This document shows positions 52,788-62,392 of a stretch of DNA of 64,000 bases, piece after piece. The notes below the pieces were generated by a model. It saw only the letters and a program-made list of their open reading frames with translations, had not been told where the DNA came from and made no database searches. Every line of letters starts with the position of its first letter. Position 1 is the first letter of the stretch. Both the position numbers and the translations under genes were made by a program. Location of the stretch: positions 22,545 to 86,544 of the forward strand of contig CASGEC010000001.1 in assembly GCA_949300365.1 (NCBI GenBank), written 5' to 3'. Source of the stretch: an uncultured Bacillota bacterium. Its GTDB lineage: Bacteria; Bacillota_I; Bacilli_A; RFN20; CAG-288.

Positions 52788-54047
52788 TCAGTTGCCTTCT
52801 GTTACGTAGTCTTTTCTTTCTTCTTCGCTCAGTTGTGCGTCCCTTTTTGAAAGCTTCCGGTTGATAATCTCATGGCAGAGGATCCTGACAAGGACGAGGA
52901 TGAGCGTGAAGTAAGGAAGGATGCCATAGTTTTCGTCCATGGCCTTTGCCGTCAAAGCAAATAGCGGCGGGATGGCAAGATTTCCCATGTAGGCGATAGC
53001 CATCTCAAGACCCATGGCCTTCTGTGAGGCTTGCTTGGAGAAGCGATAGGGCGTCGAGCGGATGATGGCCGGATAGATCGGTGCACAGCCAAGGCCGGTG
53101 ATGACAAAACCGACGATGGCAAAGTATTCATTGACGGGGATGAGGCAGAGCATGACGCCGATAAGGGCGATGGATTCCCCTATCCTTATCATCGCTTTCT
53201 CGTTTAGACGGAGGGAGAGAGGGCCGGAGAAGAATCGTCCGACGGTGATGCCGATATAGAAGGTTGATCCCAAGGTCGCGGCAAGGGAGGTAGAAAGGCC
53301 TTTCTCATGGGTTAGGTAGGTCGATAGCCAGAGCCCGGTCGTTCCTTCCATCGCGCAATAACAGAAGAAGCCGACCATGGCGAGATAGAAGATGGGATTC
53401 CGGAAGAGAACGCCATAGCCCAAGGGTTTCTTTTCTTCTTCCGGAGCTTGTGGGGAATCGACCTTTCTCTTTTCCTCGATTTCCTTGGCCTTGTTCCAAA
53501 TAGGCAGGGTCACAAAGAGCATCAAGGACACGGCAAAAAGAAGGAGGGAGACGGTAAGGATGCCATGGTTCCAGCCTGATGAATTGTTGTTGGAATCGAT
53601 GAAGGAGCCGATGATCATAGGGGAAATTGTCGTACCGACGCCCCAGGAGCAGTGAAGCCAATTCATATGGATGGCCTTGTAATGGAGCGCTACGTAATTG
53701 TTCAGCGCCGCATCGATTCCACCGGCTCCCAAGCCCATGACGATGGCAATCGGGAAGAAGGCCCAGACCGTGTCCTTGGTGACAAAGGAGAAAAGGAAAA
53801 GGGCAAGGGCAGTCAGAAGGACGGAGACGGAAGTGACCCACTTGGTCGAGAAGCGGCGGACGAGTTTATCCGAAAGAAGAGAGGAGACAATGGTGCCGAG
53901 GGAGACAACCGGCGAGAGGTAGCCAGCCATGTTAGAGGGAATGCCAAGGTTCTGGGCGATGGCCGGAAAGGAGGATCCCAAAGTGGAGTCAGGAAGGCCG
54001 AGGGCGATAAAGGTGACGTAGATGATGATCAAAAGGGAAACGAGCAT
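52788..54047 (-). CDS. major facilitator superfamily transporter
   Basis: 419 aa with twelve hydrophobic segments and a charged cytoplasmic loop in the middle ('KAKEIEEKRKVDSPQAPEEEKK', residues about 190-212). The N-terminal 'LGLPDSTLGSSFPAIAQ' is shared with sugar/unknown-substrate MFS proteins of Firmicutes, FucP-like in part. RBS AGGAGG. Divergent from the M32 peptidase gene. Substrate not predictable. Confidence 0.9.
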   Translation of the reverse strand: MLVSLLIIIYVTFIALGLPDSTLGSSFPAIAQNLGIPSNMAGYLSPVVSLGTIVSSLLSDKLVRRFSTKWVTSVSVLLTALALFLFSFVTKDTVWAFFPIAIVMGLGAGGIDAALNNYVALHYKAIHMNWLHCSWGVGTTISPMIIGSFIDSNNNSSGWNHGILTVSLLLFAVSLMLFVTLPIWNKAKEIEEKRKVDSPQAPEEEKKPLGYGVLFRNPIFYLAMVGFFCYCAMEGTTGLWLSTYLTHEKGLSTSLAATLGSTFYIGITVGRFFSGPLSLRLNEKAMIRIGESIALIGVMLCLIPVNEYFAIVGFVITGLGCAPIYPAIIRSTPYRFSKQASQKAMGLEMAIAYMGNLAIPPLFALTAKAMDENYGILPYFTLILVLVRILCHEIINRKLSKRDAQLSEEERKDYVTEGN

Positions 54048-54117
54048 GTTTACCTCCTAATTCCTTCGATTATAATTGAGGGATGCCGATTATTGCACCA
54101 AAAGAAAGGACCTGACC

Positions 54118-55620
54118 ATGGACAAAGAACTCGAACGCCTGAACGCCCTTCTTGATAGAAGGGATAGGCTTGCTCACATGTTGACCGTCATTTCCTATGA
54201 CAACGAGACGGCCTGCCCCGAAAAGGGCATGGAGGAGGATGGGAAGGACATCGTCGCCCTCTCCGGGGAAATCTATCGCATCGAAAAAAGCGAGGAATAT
54301 CTTTCCCTCGTCCGCTCTCTTCATGGAAGGATGGATTTCGATGCCTTCGAGAATAGGCTTGTTTCCGTGCTCTACAAGGATATCGAGAAGAACGAGAAGA
54401 TCACGCCGGAGATGCGCAAGGAGATGGACGAGCTTTATCAGCAGGCCTATCTCGTCTGGGCCAAGGCACGGAAGGAAAAGGCCTACGCCGTTTTTGCTCC
54501 GGTCCTTTCCCGGATAGCGGAACTCTCCCGAAAAGTCGTCTCGCTCCTTCCGGAATACGACAAGGACGATCTCTATGCCTCTTTGATCGATGACTACGAG
54601 GAAGGCTTCACGACGAAGGACCTCGATGTCTTCTTCGATGATCTTGAAAAGGGAATCGTCCCCCTTCTTGAGAAGGTAAGAAGGGCAGACTATGTCCCTC
54701 GGCATGATTTCCTGGATAGGAAAGTCCCCATCCACAAGCAGGAACAGTTCAGCCACTATCTTCTTTCCCTCAACGGCTTTGATTTCGCCAGGGGCTCCTT
54801 GTCGACGACTATCCATCCCTTTACCAGCCAGATTGGAAAGGACGATGTCCGGGTGACGACGCACTACTATGAGGATAGCTTCATCTCCAACATGTTCACC
54901 ATCGTCCATGAGGGTGGCCATGCCCTCTTTGGACAGAACATTCCCGAGCGCTGCTTTACCGCCCACCTTCGGGATGGAACCTTGTCCATGGCAAAGCACG
55001 AATCCGTCTCCCGCTTCTATGAGAATCTCATCGGCAGAAGCCGCAGCTACATCCATGCCATCTATCCTTATTTCCATGAGCTCTTCAAGGAGGAGATGGG
55101 CGATGTCAGCGAGGAGGATTTCTATGAAGGCGCAAACTATGTCTTCCTGGACAATCCTGTCCGCATGGAGGCGGATGAACTGACCTATTCCCTCCACATC
55201 CTCATCCGCTACCGCCTGGAGAAGAAGATCATGCAGGGCCAGGCGGATATCCTTCACCTGAACAAGGAGTGGAACAAGCTCTATGAGGAAATCCTCGGTG
55301 TCCAGCCGAAGGATGATCTGGAAGGAATCCTCCAGGATGTCCATTGGACGTCGGGATTTGGTTACTTCCCGACCTATGCCATGGGAAATGCCCTCGGCGT
55401 CATGTATCTGGAGAAGATGAAGGAACAGCTCGACGTGGAGAAGATTGTCTCCGAGGGAAGGATGGACGAGATCCTGCAGTGGATGCGGGAGAATGTCTTC
55501 AAGAGGGCTCCGCTTCTGGACACGAAGGCCTGGATCAAGGAAATCACCGGAAAGGACTTCTCGGCCAAGCCCTATGTCGACTATCTGACAAGGAAATTCA
55601 GCCGTCTCTATCGGCTGTAA
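54118..55620 (+). CDS. carboxypeptidase Taq (M32) metallopeptidase
   Basis: 500 aa from ATG 54118 (AGAAAGGA upstream). Zinc motif HEGGH at residues 264-268 within 'NMFTIVHEGGHALFGQ', with the third ligand region 'FLDNPVRMEADELTYSLHILIRY'. Cytosolic metallocarboxypeptidase that trims peptides from the C-terminus. It is followed after 12 nt by pepF, so the two make a peptide-degradation operon. Confidence 0.96.
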   Translation: MDKELERLNALLDRRDRLAHMLTVISYDNETACPEKGMEEDGKDIVALSGEIYRIEKSEEYLSLVRSLHGRMDFDAFENRLVSVLYKDIEKNEKITPEMRKEMDELYQQAYLVWAKARKEKAYAVFAPVLSRIAELSRKVVSLLPEYDKDDLYASLIDDYEEGFTTKDLDVFFDDLEKGIVPLLEKVRRADYVPRHDFLDRKVPIHKQEQFSHYLLSLNGFDFARGSLSTTIHPFTSQIGKDDVRVTTHYYEDSFISNMFTIVHEGGHALFGQNIPERCFTAHLRDGTLSMAKHESVSRFYENLIGRSRSYIHAIYPYFHELFKEEMGDVSEEDFYEGANYVFLDNPVRMEADELTYSLHILIRYRLEKKIMQGQADILHLNKEWNKLYEEILGVQPKDDLEGILQDVHWTSGFGYFPTYAMGNALGVMYLEKMKEQLDVEKIVSEGRMDEILQWMRENVFKRAPLLDTKAWIKEITGKDFSAKPYVDYLTRKFSRLYRL

Positions 55621-55632
55621 GGAGGACAGGAA

Positions 55633-57363
55633 ATGAAAAAGTATTTCGATCCGAACTTCGGCTATCTGGAAGACATCGTCCTTCCTAAGATCGACAAGGA
55701 CGAAATCTGCGGAGAACTTACCTCTTTGGACGAAAAACTTGTCCAAAGCACGGATGTCACAAAGGCCGCGGAAGCAATCGACGATTTCTTTGCCTATGAG
55801 GACCAGGTCTCGACTGCCTTCTCCTTGGTCTATATCCGCCACACCATCGATACGCGGAACGAGGAATACGGCAAGCTCTTTGACTATCTCAACGAGATCA
55901 TGCCTGCCATCCAGGAAAGGGAGGATTCCTTTAGGAAGCATCTGTTGAATAGTCCTCTCAGGATGGAACTTGAGGAAAAGTACGGCAAGCTTCTTTTCGA
56001 CGAGATGGAGCTTTCCGCCAAGACCTTCTCCCCGGCCATCATGGATGACCTTGTGGAAGAGAACAAGCTCTCCTCGGAGTATGTCCGCCTGACGGGCTCT
56101 GCCGAAGTCGAATACCGCGGAGAGAAGATGTCCCTTTCCCAGCTTGGAAGATACACAAGCGATCGGGACAGAGAGACAAGAAAGGAAGCAAGCGCCCTCG
56201 TCACGGGCTTCTATGCGGACCATGAAAAGGAAATCGGCGAGATCTATGACAAGATGGTCCACGTGCGGACAAGGATCGCCCAGAAGCTCGGCTATGAAAA
56301 CTTCCTTCCTTTGGGCTATGCCAGGATGGGAAGGCTTGATTGGGATAGCAAGGATGCCGACGACTACCGGGAGAAGATCAAGAAATACATCGTTCCCCTT
56401 TCAAACCGGATCTATGCGGAGCAGAAGGAGAGGCTCGGCTTTGGCAAAGACACGCGCTTTTATGACTACAACGTCTTCTACAAGAGCGGAAACGCGACTC
56501 CCAAGGGAACGCCCGATGAGTTGATTGCCGCGGCCGAGGAGATGTATCGCCAGATGTCTCCCATCGCCAGCGAGAAATTCGATTTCATGGTCGAACACCA
56601 CTGCATGGATATCTTGGCAAAGCCGGGAAAGGCAGGCGGTGGCTATATGGACTATCTTCCTGCTTTGAAGACCAGTTTCATATTCTCCAATTTCAATGGA
56701 ACAAGCGGGGATGTTGATGTCTTGACCCATGAGTTTGGTCACTCTCTCCAAGGCTTCCTCGGCGGCGATGAGAAGATTCCAGCCTATCGCAACCCGGGTA
56801 TGGAATGCTGCGAGATGCACTCCATGTCGATGGAGTTCTTGACCTATCCCTATATGTCCCTTTTCTTCAAGGAGGACACCGACAAGTACCTCTATGAGCA
56901 TCTGGCAAGCGCCATCACCTTCATTCCCTATGGCTGCATCGTCGATGCCTTCCAGACCTATTGCTATCGCCATCCCGACATCACGCCCGATGAGCGCATG
57001 GCCTATTGGCGAAGCCTTGAAAAGGAATACCTCCCTCACAGGCAATATCCGGACAACGCCTTCCTTGAAAAGGGCGGCTACTGGATGCGGCAGGGACACA
57101 TCTTCGAAAACCCGCTCTACTACCTTGACTATACGATCGCCCAGATCGTTTCCCTGGAGTTCTTTCTCGACTCCCTTGAGGATCCCAAGAAGGCTTTCGA
57201 CAAGTATCTTGCCTTCTGCAAGCTCGGCGGAAAGTACTCCTTTAGGAAGCTTCTCAAGGTGGCCAACATCGCTAACCCGATGGATGGCGACACGCTCAAA
57301 AACGTCAGTGAAAAGATCGTGAAGTATCTGGACCGTTTCGACCTCAAGAAGATCGATCGCTAA
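55633..57363 (+). CDS. oligoendopeptidase F family (M3) metallopeptidase
   Basis: 576 aa. Zinc motif HEFGH at 366-370 in 'DVLTHEFGHSLQGF', with downstream 'CCEMHSMSMEFLTYPYMSLFF' giving the third ligand Glu. M3 family; RBS AAGGAGG. Degrades oligopeptides in the cytoplasm together with the M32 enzyme. Its stop codon overlaps the stop of the convergent nnrD gene. Confidence 0.95.
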   Translation: MKKYFDPNFGYLEDIVLPKIDKDEICGELTSLDEKLVQSTDVTKAAEAIDDFFAYEDQVSTAFSLVYIRHTIDTRNEEYGKLFDYLNEIMPAIQEREDSFRKHLLNSPLRMELEEKYGKLLFDEMELSAKTFSPAIMDDLVEENKLSSEYVRLTGSAEVEYRGEKMSLSQLGRYTSDRDRETRKEASALVTGFYADHEKEIGEIYDKMVHVRTRIAQKLGYENFLPLGYARMGRLDWDSKDADDYREKIKKYIVPLSNRIYAEQKERLGFGKDTRFYDYNVFYKSGNATPKGTPDELIAAAEEMYRQMSPIASEKFDFMVEHHCMDILAKPGKAGGGYMDYLPALKTSFIFSNFNGTSGDVDVLTHEFGHSLQGFLGGDEKIPAYRNPGMECCEMHSMSMEFLTYPYMSLFFKEDTDKYLYEHLASAITFIPYGCIVDAFQTYCYRHPDITPDERMAYWRSLEKEYLPHRQYPDNAFLEKGGYWMRQGHIFENPLYYLDYTIAQIVSLEFFLDSLEDPKKAFDKYLAFCKLGGKYSFRKLLKVANIANPMDGDTLKNVSEKIVKYLDRFDLKKIDR

Positions 57364-58280
57364 AGAGAACGGCCGACTTTCCGGTGCGTTCTTTTAGAAA
57401 ACCTTTTCAGTACGATTTCCTGGATAGCGGAAGGGACGTCTCGGACACTAGCAAGTCCAGGCGTCTTTTCTGCTGCGGAAAGCCGTGCGGCTTCATGGAA
57501 GAGAATATCGGCAAAGAGGATGACTTCCTCCTCGGGGAATGCCTTCCTGCCGTAGGAAAGAAAACCGGAAAGCAGACCGGCAAGGCCATCTCCGGAACCC
57601 GCCTTTCCCAAAGAGGGAGTCGGTATCTGGTCAGCTTCCTGGACGAATTGGCTGTCGACAAGAAGGGAGCGGCTGGACTTAAGAAGGATAAGGACATCGT
57701 ATCTCTTGCAGAAGGAAAGGGCCTGGTCCACATAGGCCTTGGGATCCCGGCCGCGATTCCCGCAATGGAAAAGCCTTCCGGCCTCACCAAGATGCGGTGT
57801 CAGGAGAATCCTAAGGTCGGCGTTCTTCCTTTCAAGAAGGGACGGATCCATCGCGAGAAGGGAAAGGGAGGAGGCATCCAGGACCAGGAATCCTTTATAG
57901 GCCTTGACGAGATTCCTTAAGAAGACCAGATTGAGCTCGCTTGTGGCAATCCCGTTTCCAAAGAGAATCGCCGAATAGGAATTCAGGTGCTCCAGGCTTT
58001 TCTCGTCCAGAAGGAAGTCGTCCTCCTTGCTGGGAATCCTTTCCCGGACGATGGTCGGGGCAAGGGAAGAGAAGGTCAGAGGGAAGATAGAATCCGGGAC
58101 GGCCAGGGAGACGAATCCGCATCCGGAGGAGAGACAGAGCGAGGCGGCGATTTTCGCGGCACCGGGATATTCCCGGCTTCCACCGATGACAAGCGTCCTA
58201 CCGAAGTCGCTTTTGATGCCTTCCGGATCGCGGTCGATGTAGAAGAAGTCGATCATCCGATCGAATAGATCCTGCTTCAT
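57360..58280 (-). CDS. nnrD: ADP- or ATP-dependent NAD(P)H-hydrate dehydratase
   Basis: 306 aa YjeF-C/ribokinase-like fold. 'LVIGGSREYPGAAKIAASLCLSSGCGFV', 'LTPHLGEAGRL' (160-170), and the catalytic 'GKAGSGDGLAGLLSGF' (226-240) are diagnostic; usual spelling is GSGDVLAG. Repairs damaged NAD(P)H hydrates. No N-terminal epimerase (NnrE) domain, so only the dehydratase half is encoded here. Last gene of the mscS-GT2-nnrD unit (3-nt gaps). Confidence 0.92.
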   Translation of the reverse strand: MKQDLFDRMIDFFYIDRDPEGIKSDFGRTLVIGGSREYPGAAKIAASLCLSSGCGFVSLAVPDSIFPLTFSSLAPTIVRERIPSKEDDFLLDEKSLEHLNSYSAILFGNGIATSELNLVFLRNLVKAYKGFLVLDASSLSLLAMDPSLLERKNADLRILLTPHLGEAGRLFHCGNRGRDPKAYVDQALSFCKRYDVLILLKSSRSLLVDSQFVQEADQIPTPSLGKAGSGDGLAGLLSGFLSYGRKAFPEEEVILFADILFHEAARLSAAEKTPGLASVRDVPSAIQEIVLKRFSKRTHRKVGRSL

Positions 58281-58282
58281 GA

Positions 58283-59173
58283 CTATTCCCTCCCGAAGAG
58301 TTTTTTGACGGCCTTATGGTAGTCTTCCTTTGCTGCTTTTCTGTCCATGCCCTGCTTTTTATCGAGATAGCTATCGAACAGAAGCTGCATCGTGATGGCA
58401 AGGCGCTTTTTGGAAAAGAGCTCCTTGGCAAGGACGGGGGCTTCCTTCGTAAGGATATCCTTTCCCTTGAGGAAGGCAAGAAGGTGGTTCTCAAGGACAC
58501 CCTTTGTTCTTTTCGTCAAGGAAGAGGCGGACTGGCGATAGAAATAGATCGGCTTCTTGATATAGATCACCCTGTCGGCTCCTAGAAGAGCCTTGTATGT
58601 GAAAGGCAGGTCCTCAAAGCTTAAAAGGTCGGTCGGGAACTGGATATGGTTCTTGATAAGCAGGTCACGGGAGAAAAGCCGTCCCCATACGAAGGTCCGC
58701 GTCTTCATGAAAGGATCCGTATAGAGCTTTTTGAGGAAGGCGATGCCGTTTCCCTTCATCGCGATTCGGGAATGGCCCAGGCTTTTTCTCTTTTCGTCAA
58801 GGAGATAATAGCCACCGGCGACGATATCGGCCTTCTCCTTCTCGGCCAAGGGATAGAGGATCTTGAGGAAATCGTTCCTGACCATGTCGTCGGAGTCGAC
58901 AAAGGCAATGTACTTTCCCCGCGCCCAGAGGATGCCGAGGTTCCTTGTGGCGGAGACGCCATAGTTCTCCTCACAGCGGATGAAGCGGATGATGGTGGGG
59001 TGCTGCTTTTCATACTTCCGGCACATCGCCGTGGAGGAATCCTGGCTTCCGAAGTCCAAAAGGAGGATCTCGTAGCGCTCGTCAAAATCCTGGCAGAGCA
59101 GGGAATCGATACAATCCTTGAGGTATTTTTCCGATTGATAGACCGGAACGACAAAAGAGACCCGGACTTCCAT
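58283..59173 (-). CDS. glycosyltransferase family 2
   Basis: 296 aa GT-A fold. 'VSFVVPVYQSEKYLKDCIDSLLCQ', 'ENYGVSATRNLGILWARGKYIAFVDSDD' (the DxD metal site), and 'FEDLPFTYKALL' as the acceptor-side ED motif. Soluble, no transmembrane helices. Acceptor unknown; likely cell-surface glycan or glycolipid. It is 2 nt downstream of the mscS stop, so translation is coupled. Confidence 0.92.
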   Translation of the reverse strand: MEVRVSFVVPVYQSEKYLKDCIDSLLCQDFDERYEILLLDFGSQDSSTAMCRKYEKQHPTIIRFIRCEENYGVSATRNLGILWARGKYIAFVDSDDMVRNDFLKILYPLAEKEKADIVAGGYYLLDEKRKSLGHSRIAMKGNGIAFLKKLYTDPFMKTRTFVWGRLFSRDLLIKNHIQFPTDLLSFEDLPFTYKALLGADRVIYIKKPIYFYRQSASSLTKRTKGVLENHLLAFLKGKDILTKEAPVLAKELFSKKRLAITMQLLFDSYLDKKQGMDRKAAKEDYHKAVKKLFGRE

Positions 59174-59175
59174 GT

Positions 59176-60156
59176 TTAGCTTCCCGTGTAGTATTCCGAA
59201 TCATAGTCGGCAAGGCGGATGTTGAGTTCCTGGAACTTCTTGTAGAAGACTCTCTGGGATTCGGAATAGACCGTCCAATAGTCTTCGTTTGCCATGTAGA
59301 AGACGACCTTTATCTTGATGCAGTTCTGCCTCGTCTGGCTGAAATCCTCGATGGCCGTGAAGGTCTTCTTGTCCGGCTCGATGTTGATGACGCCGGGAAT
59401 GGTGTTGGCCGTCTCTTCCAGAAGGGCACACATCTTATCGGCGTCGATACCAGAGTGGAAAGTGAAATAAAGCTGGAAACGACGGTATTTCACGGTCGAA
59501 TAGTTCGTGACGATATCGGCGCTAAGCTTGGTATTCGGAATCAAGACCTTGCAGCCATCGACTGTCTCCAAGGTCGTGCGCATCATCGATATACGGGTGA
59601 CCGTACCTTCCACCCCATCGACGCTGATGTAGTCGCCGGTGTTGATGTTGTTCTCGGAGAGGATGATGATGCCGTTAGCAAAGTTGGTGATGACATCCTG
59701 TAGGCCCAAGCCGATGGCAAGGAAGGCCGAGGAGACGATGGAGGCAAAGCCGGTCAAAGGAAGGCCGATGATGTAGATGACCAGGAAGGCAAGGAGGATC
59801 GCCAGGAAAAACTTGATGGATGTGACAATGAAGCTCACCACGGAAGGATCGATCTTCTTCTCGTGCCGATTGTTCTTCGTCCCGACATGCCTTGTCTTGC
59901 TCAGGGATTTCCGGAGAAGGTGGCAGATGAGCTTGATGAGATAGATTCCGGCAAAGAGGACCAGGATTGCCAAAACGATCCTCAGAAAGAGGGTCGGACC
60001 ATCCACGGAAAAGAAGTGGACGATCTTGTCGCCGAGCTCCTGCCAGAAGTCAGGGTCGGTCGGGGATGTCGTGCCCGCGGTTCCCGAAGAGGTGGCGGAA
60101 CTTCCTGTGGTGCTGTCTGGAAAAGCGGTGGAATCCGCAAGAAACCAAGTGAACAT
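59176..60156 (-). CDS. small-conductance mechanosensitive channel (MscS family)
   Basis: 326 aa. A low-complexity Ser/Thr/Gly N-terminus, three hydrophobic helices, and the pore helix followed by 'AIGLGLQDVITNFANGIIIL', then the beta domain 'INTGDYISVDGVEGTVTRISMMRTTLETVDG'. Opens under membrane tension to release solutes. A TATAAT box ends six nt before ATG 60156 and there is no RBS, so the transcript may be leaderless. Confidence 0.93.
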   Translation of the reverse strand: MFTWFLADSTAFPDSTTGSSATSSGTAGTTSPTDPDFWQELGDKIVHFFSVDGPTLFLRIVLAILVLFAGIYLIKLICHLLRKSLSKTRHVGTKNNRHEKKIDPSVVSFIVTSIKFFLAILLAFLVIYIIGLPLTGFASIVSSAFLAIGLGLQDVITNFANGIIILSENNINTGDYISVDGVEGTVTRISMMRTTLETVDGCKVLIPNTKLSADIVTNYSTVKYRRFQLYFTFHSGIDADKMCALLEETANTIPGVINIEPDKKTFTAIEDFSQTRQNCIKIKVVFYMANEDYWTVYSESQRVFYKKFQELNIRLADYDSEYYTGS

Positions 60157-60278
60157 GGCTTGATTATAAGCCTTTCTGGCGGAAGGCAGATAGGCATAGG
60201 TTCGAAAACAGCGAAATCCTTGCGGTGTTGGCCGCTCTTTTGTTGTAGAATAGACAATATAAAGAGAGAACTTTCAGC

Positions 60279-62285
60279 ATGAAAAGAAAAGCCAGCATCG
60301 TCATCCTGTCGTCCGCGGTCTCCCTTTCCCTCTTTTCCTGCAACAACCAGTCCTTTTCCGGGACGATCGTTTTCGATCTGAACGGTGGCGTTTTCCCCAG
60401 CATCTTCAACAAGACGAGCCTTGTTGGTCGGCCCGGCGACAAAATCGATGCCTCCATCATTCCCAACCCGACAAAGGAGGGATATGAATTCGTCGGATGG
60501 CGGACCCTTGTCGGTGACAACTACCAGAACATCAGCTTCCAGATCGGCGAGGACGGAAAGAAATACACGTGGTATCCCTATGGCACGGCAACCTGGTATG
60601 CCTACTTCGAGCCCCAGGTCCAAATCCATTTCGACTTGGCAGACGGCACTTCCTTGAACAATGCCAAGCTTGTCGCCCCGGTGCGCGATGCCGAGAACTT
60701 TGATGCTGAAAAAGGCGTTCTCAAGGGCTATACGTCCAAGTCCATTCCCTCGACGGATTATCTCCCGACAGCGACGGCCGATCACATGACGTTTGAGTAT
60801 TGGTATACCGAATATCCACTTGTCGCCGATGAGGGCGATGTTATCAGCATGACCCACTACGTTTTGGATACCAGTGCCGAAAAGGGCGAGTATCCCTTCG
60901 AGGAAAGCTTTGCCTCCCCCAGCATCCTCGGAAGCCAGATGGTCTTCCCGGAGATTCAGGAAGGCGAGGAATTCACCCTCTATGCCAAATGGGATGAGGA
61001 TCCTTCTTTGCGGATCCATTATGGCTTGGAAGGTGTCGAGGATTCCGTCATCTACGTCGGCAAGGACCAGGCCCTTTCCGAGGTCGTCATGAAGACCTTC
61101 GAAGCGGGCATCAAGACCGAGCTGACGGAAGACGGCCATCGGACCATCCAGGATGGCGCCAAGCGTTTCGATGGCTTCTATACCGATCCGGAGTTCACTA
61201 CCCCCTTCCCGATCGACACGACGACCAGCATCGATGATGGCGGACTGGACCTCTACGTGAAATGGGCCGATCGTCTTCATCTGACCTTCGACTATGGCGA
61301 AGGATCGATTGGCGATAAGAAATCCTTCGAGACCGATGACTACTATGTCGGCGATATTCTGGGCGATGCCTTCCTTTCTGAACATTCGCCTGTCAAGGAA
61401 AACAGCACGTTTGTTGGCTATCTTCTCGGCGAAGAAGCGTTTTCCATTTCTTCCACACCGCTTCCGCAACCGGAGGATGGCTCGCTTTCCCTCACCTTTA
61501 CGGCAAGCTATGACGACTATCCGGAACTGACGATCGTCATCGACTACCCCGAGAGTTCCTCTTTGGAAGACAAGACGCTTGAGAAGCTTTATTTCCAGGA
61601 GGGCAGTTCTCTTGCGGAAGTCATCGAAACGGCCAAGAAGGAAATCGATCCCGACTATGCCTTTGCCGGCCTTCTCTCCCGTCCGACTGCCGATACGGAA
61701 GGCACGAAGGAGGAATTCGGCCTTCTTGTCATGCCTTCGGAGGACACGACGCTCTTTGTCCTTGCCGGCTATCCGACCGAAGTGACCATTCACAGCGTCT
61801 TTGGAGCCTATGGCGATCCTTCCTCCTACAAGGAAGGCGAACTTACAGGCTTTACGAACTTCCATCAATTCTCCGGTTCCTTCGGCTTGGATGATATCCG
61901 CTACGAGAAAGAGGAGTGCACCTATCAGGACGTTCTCTACTTCTTCGATGGGCTTTATCTGAGCGCGGAGATGACGACGCCTTTTGTCAACGCTTCCGGC
62001 ACCATCTCGACGGACAAAGCCGAAGAAGTCTCTCTCTACCAGAAGTTCACGAAGGCGATCACCCTGACCCTTGTCGACGAGGAGAAGAATACAATCGGCA
62101 CGGTCCCTGTCCTTCCCCATGGCCTTGTTTCCGCTTTCCAAGAGAGGATCGAAGAGGCACTTAAGGACTACCTTGCCGATGCCAATGGCTATTCCCTCTT
62201 CGTGACTGTCGATGGAAAGGATTATTATGCCCTTGAGACGACCCTTCCCGATACCGATTCCGTGGTGAAGGTCGTCCTTTCCTGA
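60279..62285 (+). CDS. lipoprotein with divergent InlB-type repeats
   Basis: 668 aa. Lipoprotein signal MKRK...LFSC, Cys21. The rest is built of about six beta-rich repeats of the Listeria-Bacteroides type; recognisable ones begin 'GTIVFDLNGGVFP' with 'GYEFVGWRT', 'LRIHYGLEGVEDSVIYVG' with 'FDGFYTDPEF', and 'LHLTFDYGEGSIGDKK'. No enzyme motif. Surface-exposed adhesion or scaffolding role is likely. It shares repeat type, but not the CBM-like domain, with the lipoprotein at 28450-30081. Confidence 0.85.
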   Translation: MKRKASIVILSSAVSLSLFSCNNQSFSGTIVFDLNGGVFPSIFNKTSLVGRPGDKIDASIIPNPTKEGYEFVGWRTLVGDNYQNISFQIGEDGKKYTWYPYGTATWYAYFEPQVQIHFDLADGTSLNNAKLVAPVRDAENFDAEKGVLKGYTSKSIPSTDYLPTATADHMTFEYWYTEYPLVADEGDVISMTHYVLDTSAEKGEYPFEESFASPSILGSQMVFPEIQEGEEFTLYAKWDEDPSLRIHYGLEGVEDSVIYVGKDQALSEVVMKTFEAGIKTELTEDGHRTIQDGAKRFDGFYTDPEFTTPFPIDTTTSIDDGGLDLYVKWADRLHLTFDYGEGSIGDKKSFETDDYYVGDILGDAFLSEHSPVKENSTFVGYLLGEEAFSISSTPLPQPEDGSLSLTFTASYDDYPELTIVIDYPESSSLEDKTLEKLYFQEGSSLAEVIETAKKEIDPDYAFAGLLSRPTADTEGTKEEFGLLVMPSEDTTLFVLAGYPTEVTIHSVFGAYGDPSSYKEGELTGFTNFHQFSGSFGLDDIRYEKEECTYQDVLYFFDGLYLSAEMTTPFVNASGTISTDKAEEVSLYQKFTKAITLTLVDEEKNTIGTVPVLPHGLVSAFQERIEEALKDYLADANGYSLFVTVDGKDYYALETTLPDTDSVVKVVLS

Positions 62286-62307
62286 TTCCCTTACGAGACG
62301 ATTTCGA

Positions 62308-62337
62308 TTGAAACCAATTATTTAGTATATATATAAT
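62308..62337 (+). promoter_or_regulatory. promoter of the ychF-ispF unit
   Basis: TTGAAA (62308-62313), 18-bp spacer, TATAAT (62332-62337), in an AT-rich stretch about 56 nt before ATG 62393. A CGCC/GGCG hairpin with T-run follows at about 62344-62370 and could attenuate. Confidence 0.6.
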
Positions 62338-62392
62338 TATTTCGCCTTATTTTGGCGTCTCCTTTTTTGTCGAGAAAGAATCGAGGTCAGAA

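Noticed and set aside
54070..56262. 730-codon minus-strand frame across the two peptidase genes
   Set aside because: It spans two genes and their junction in antisense, so it cannot be a real product next to such conserved peptidases.
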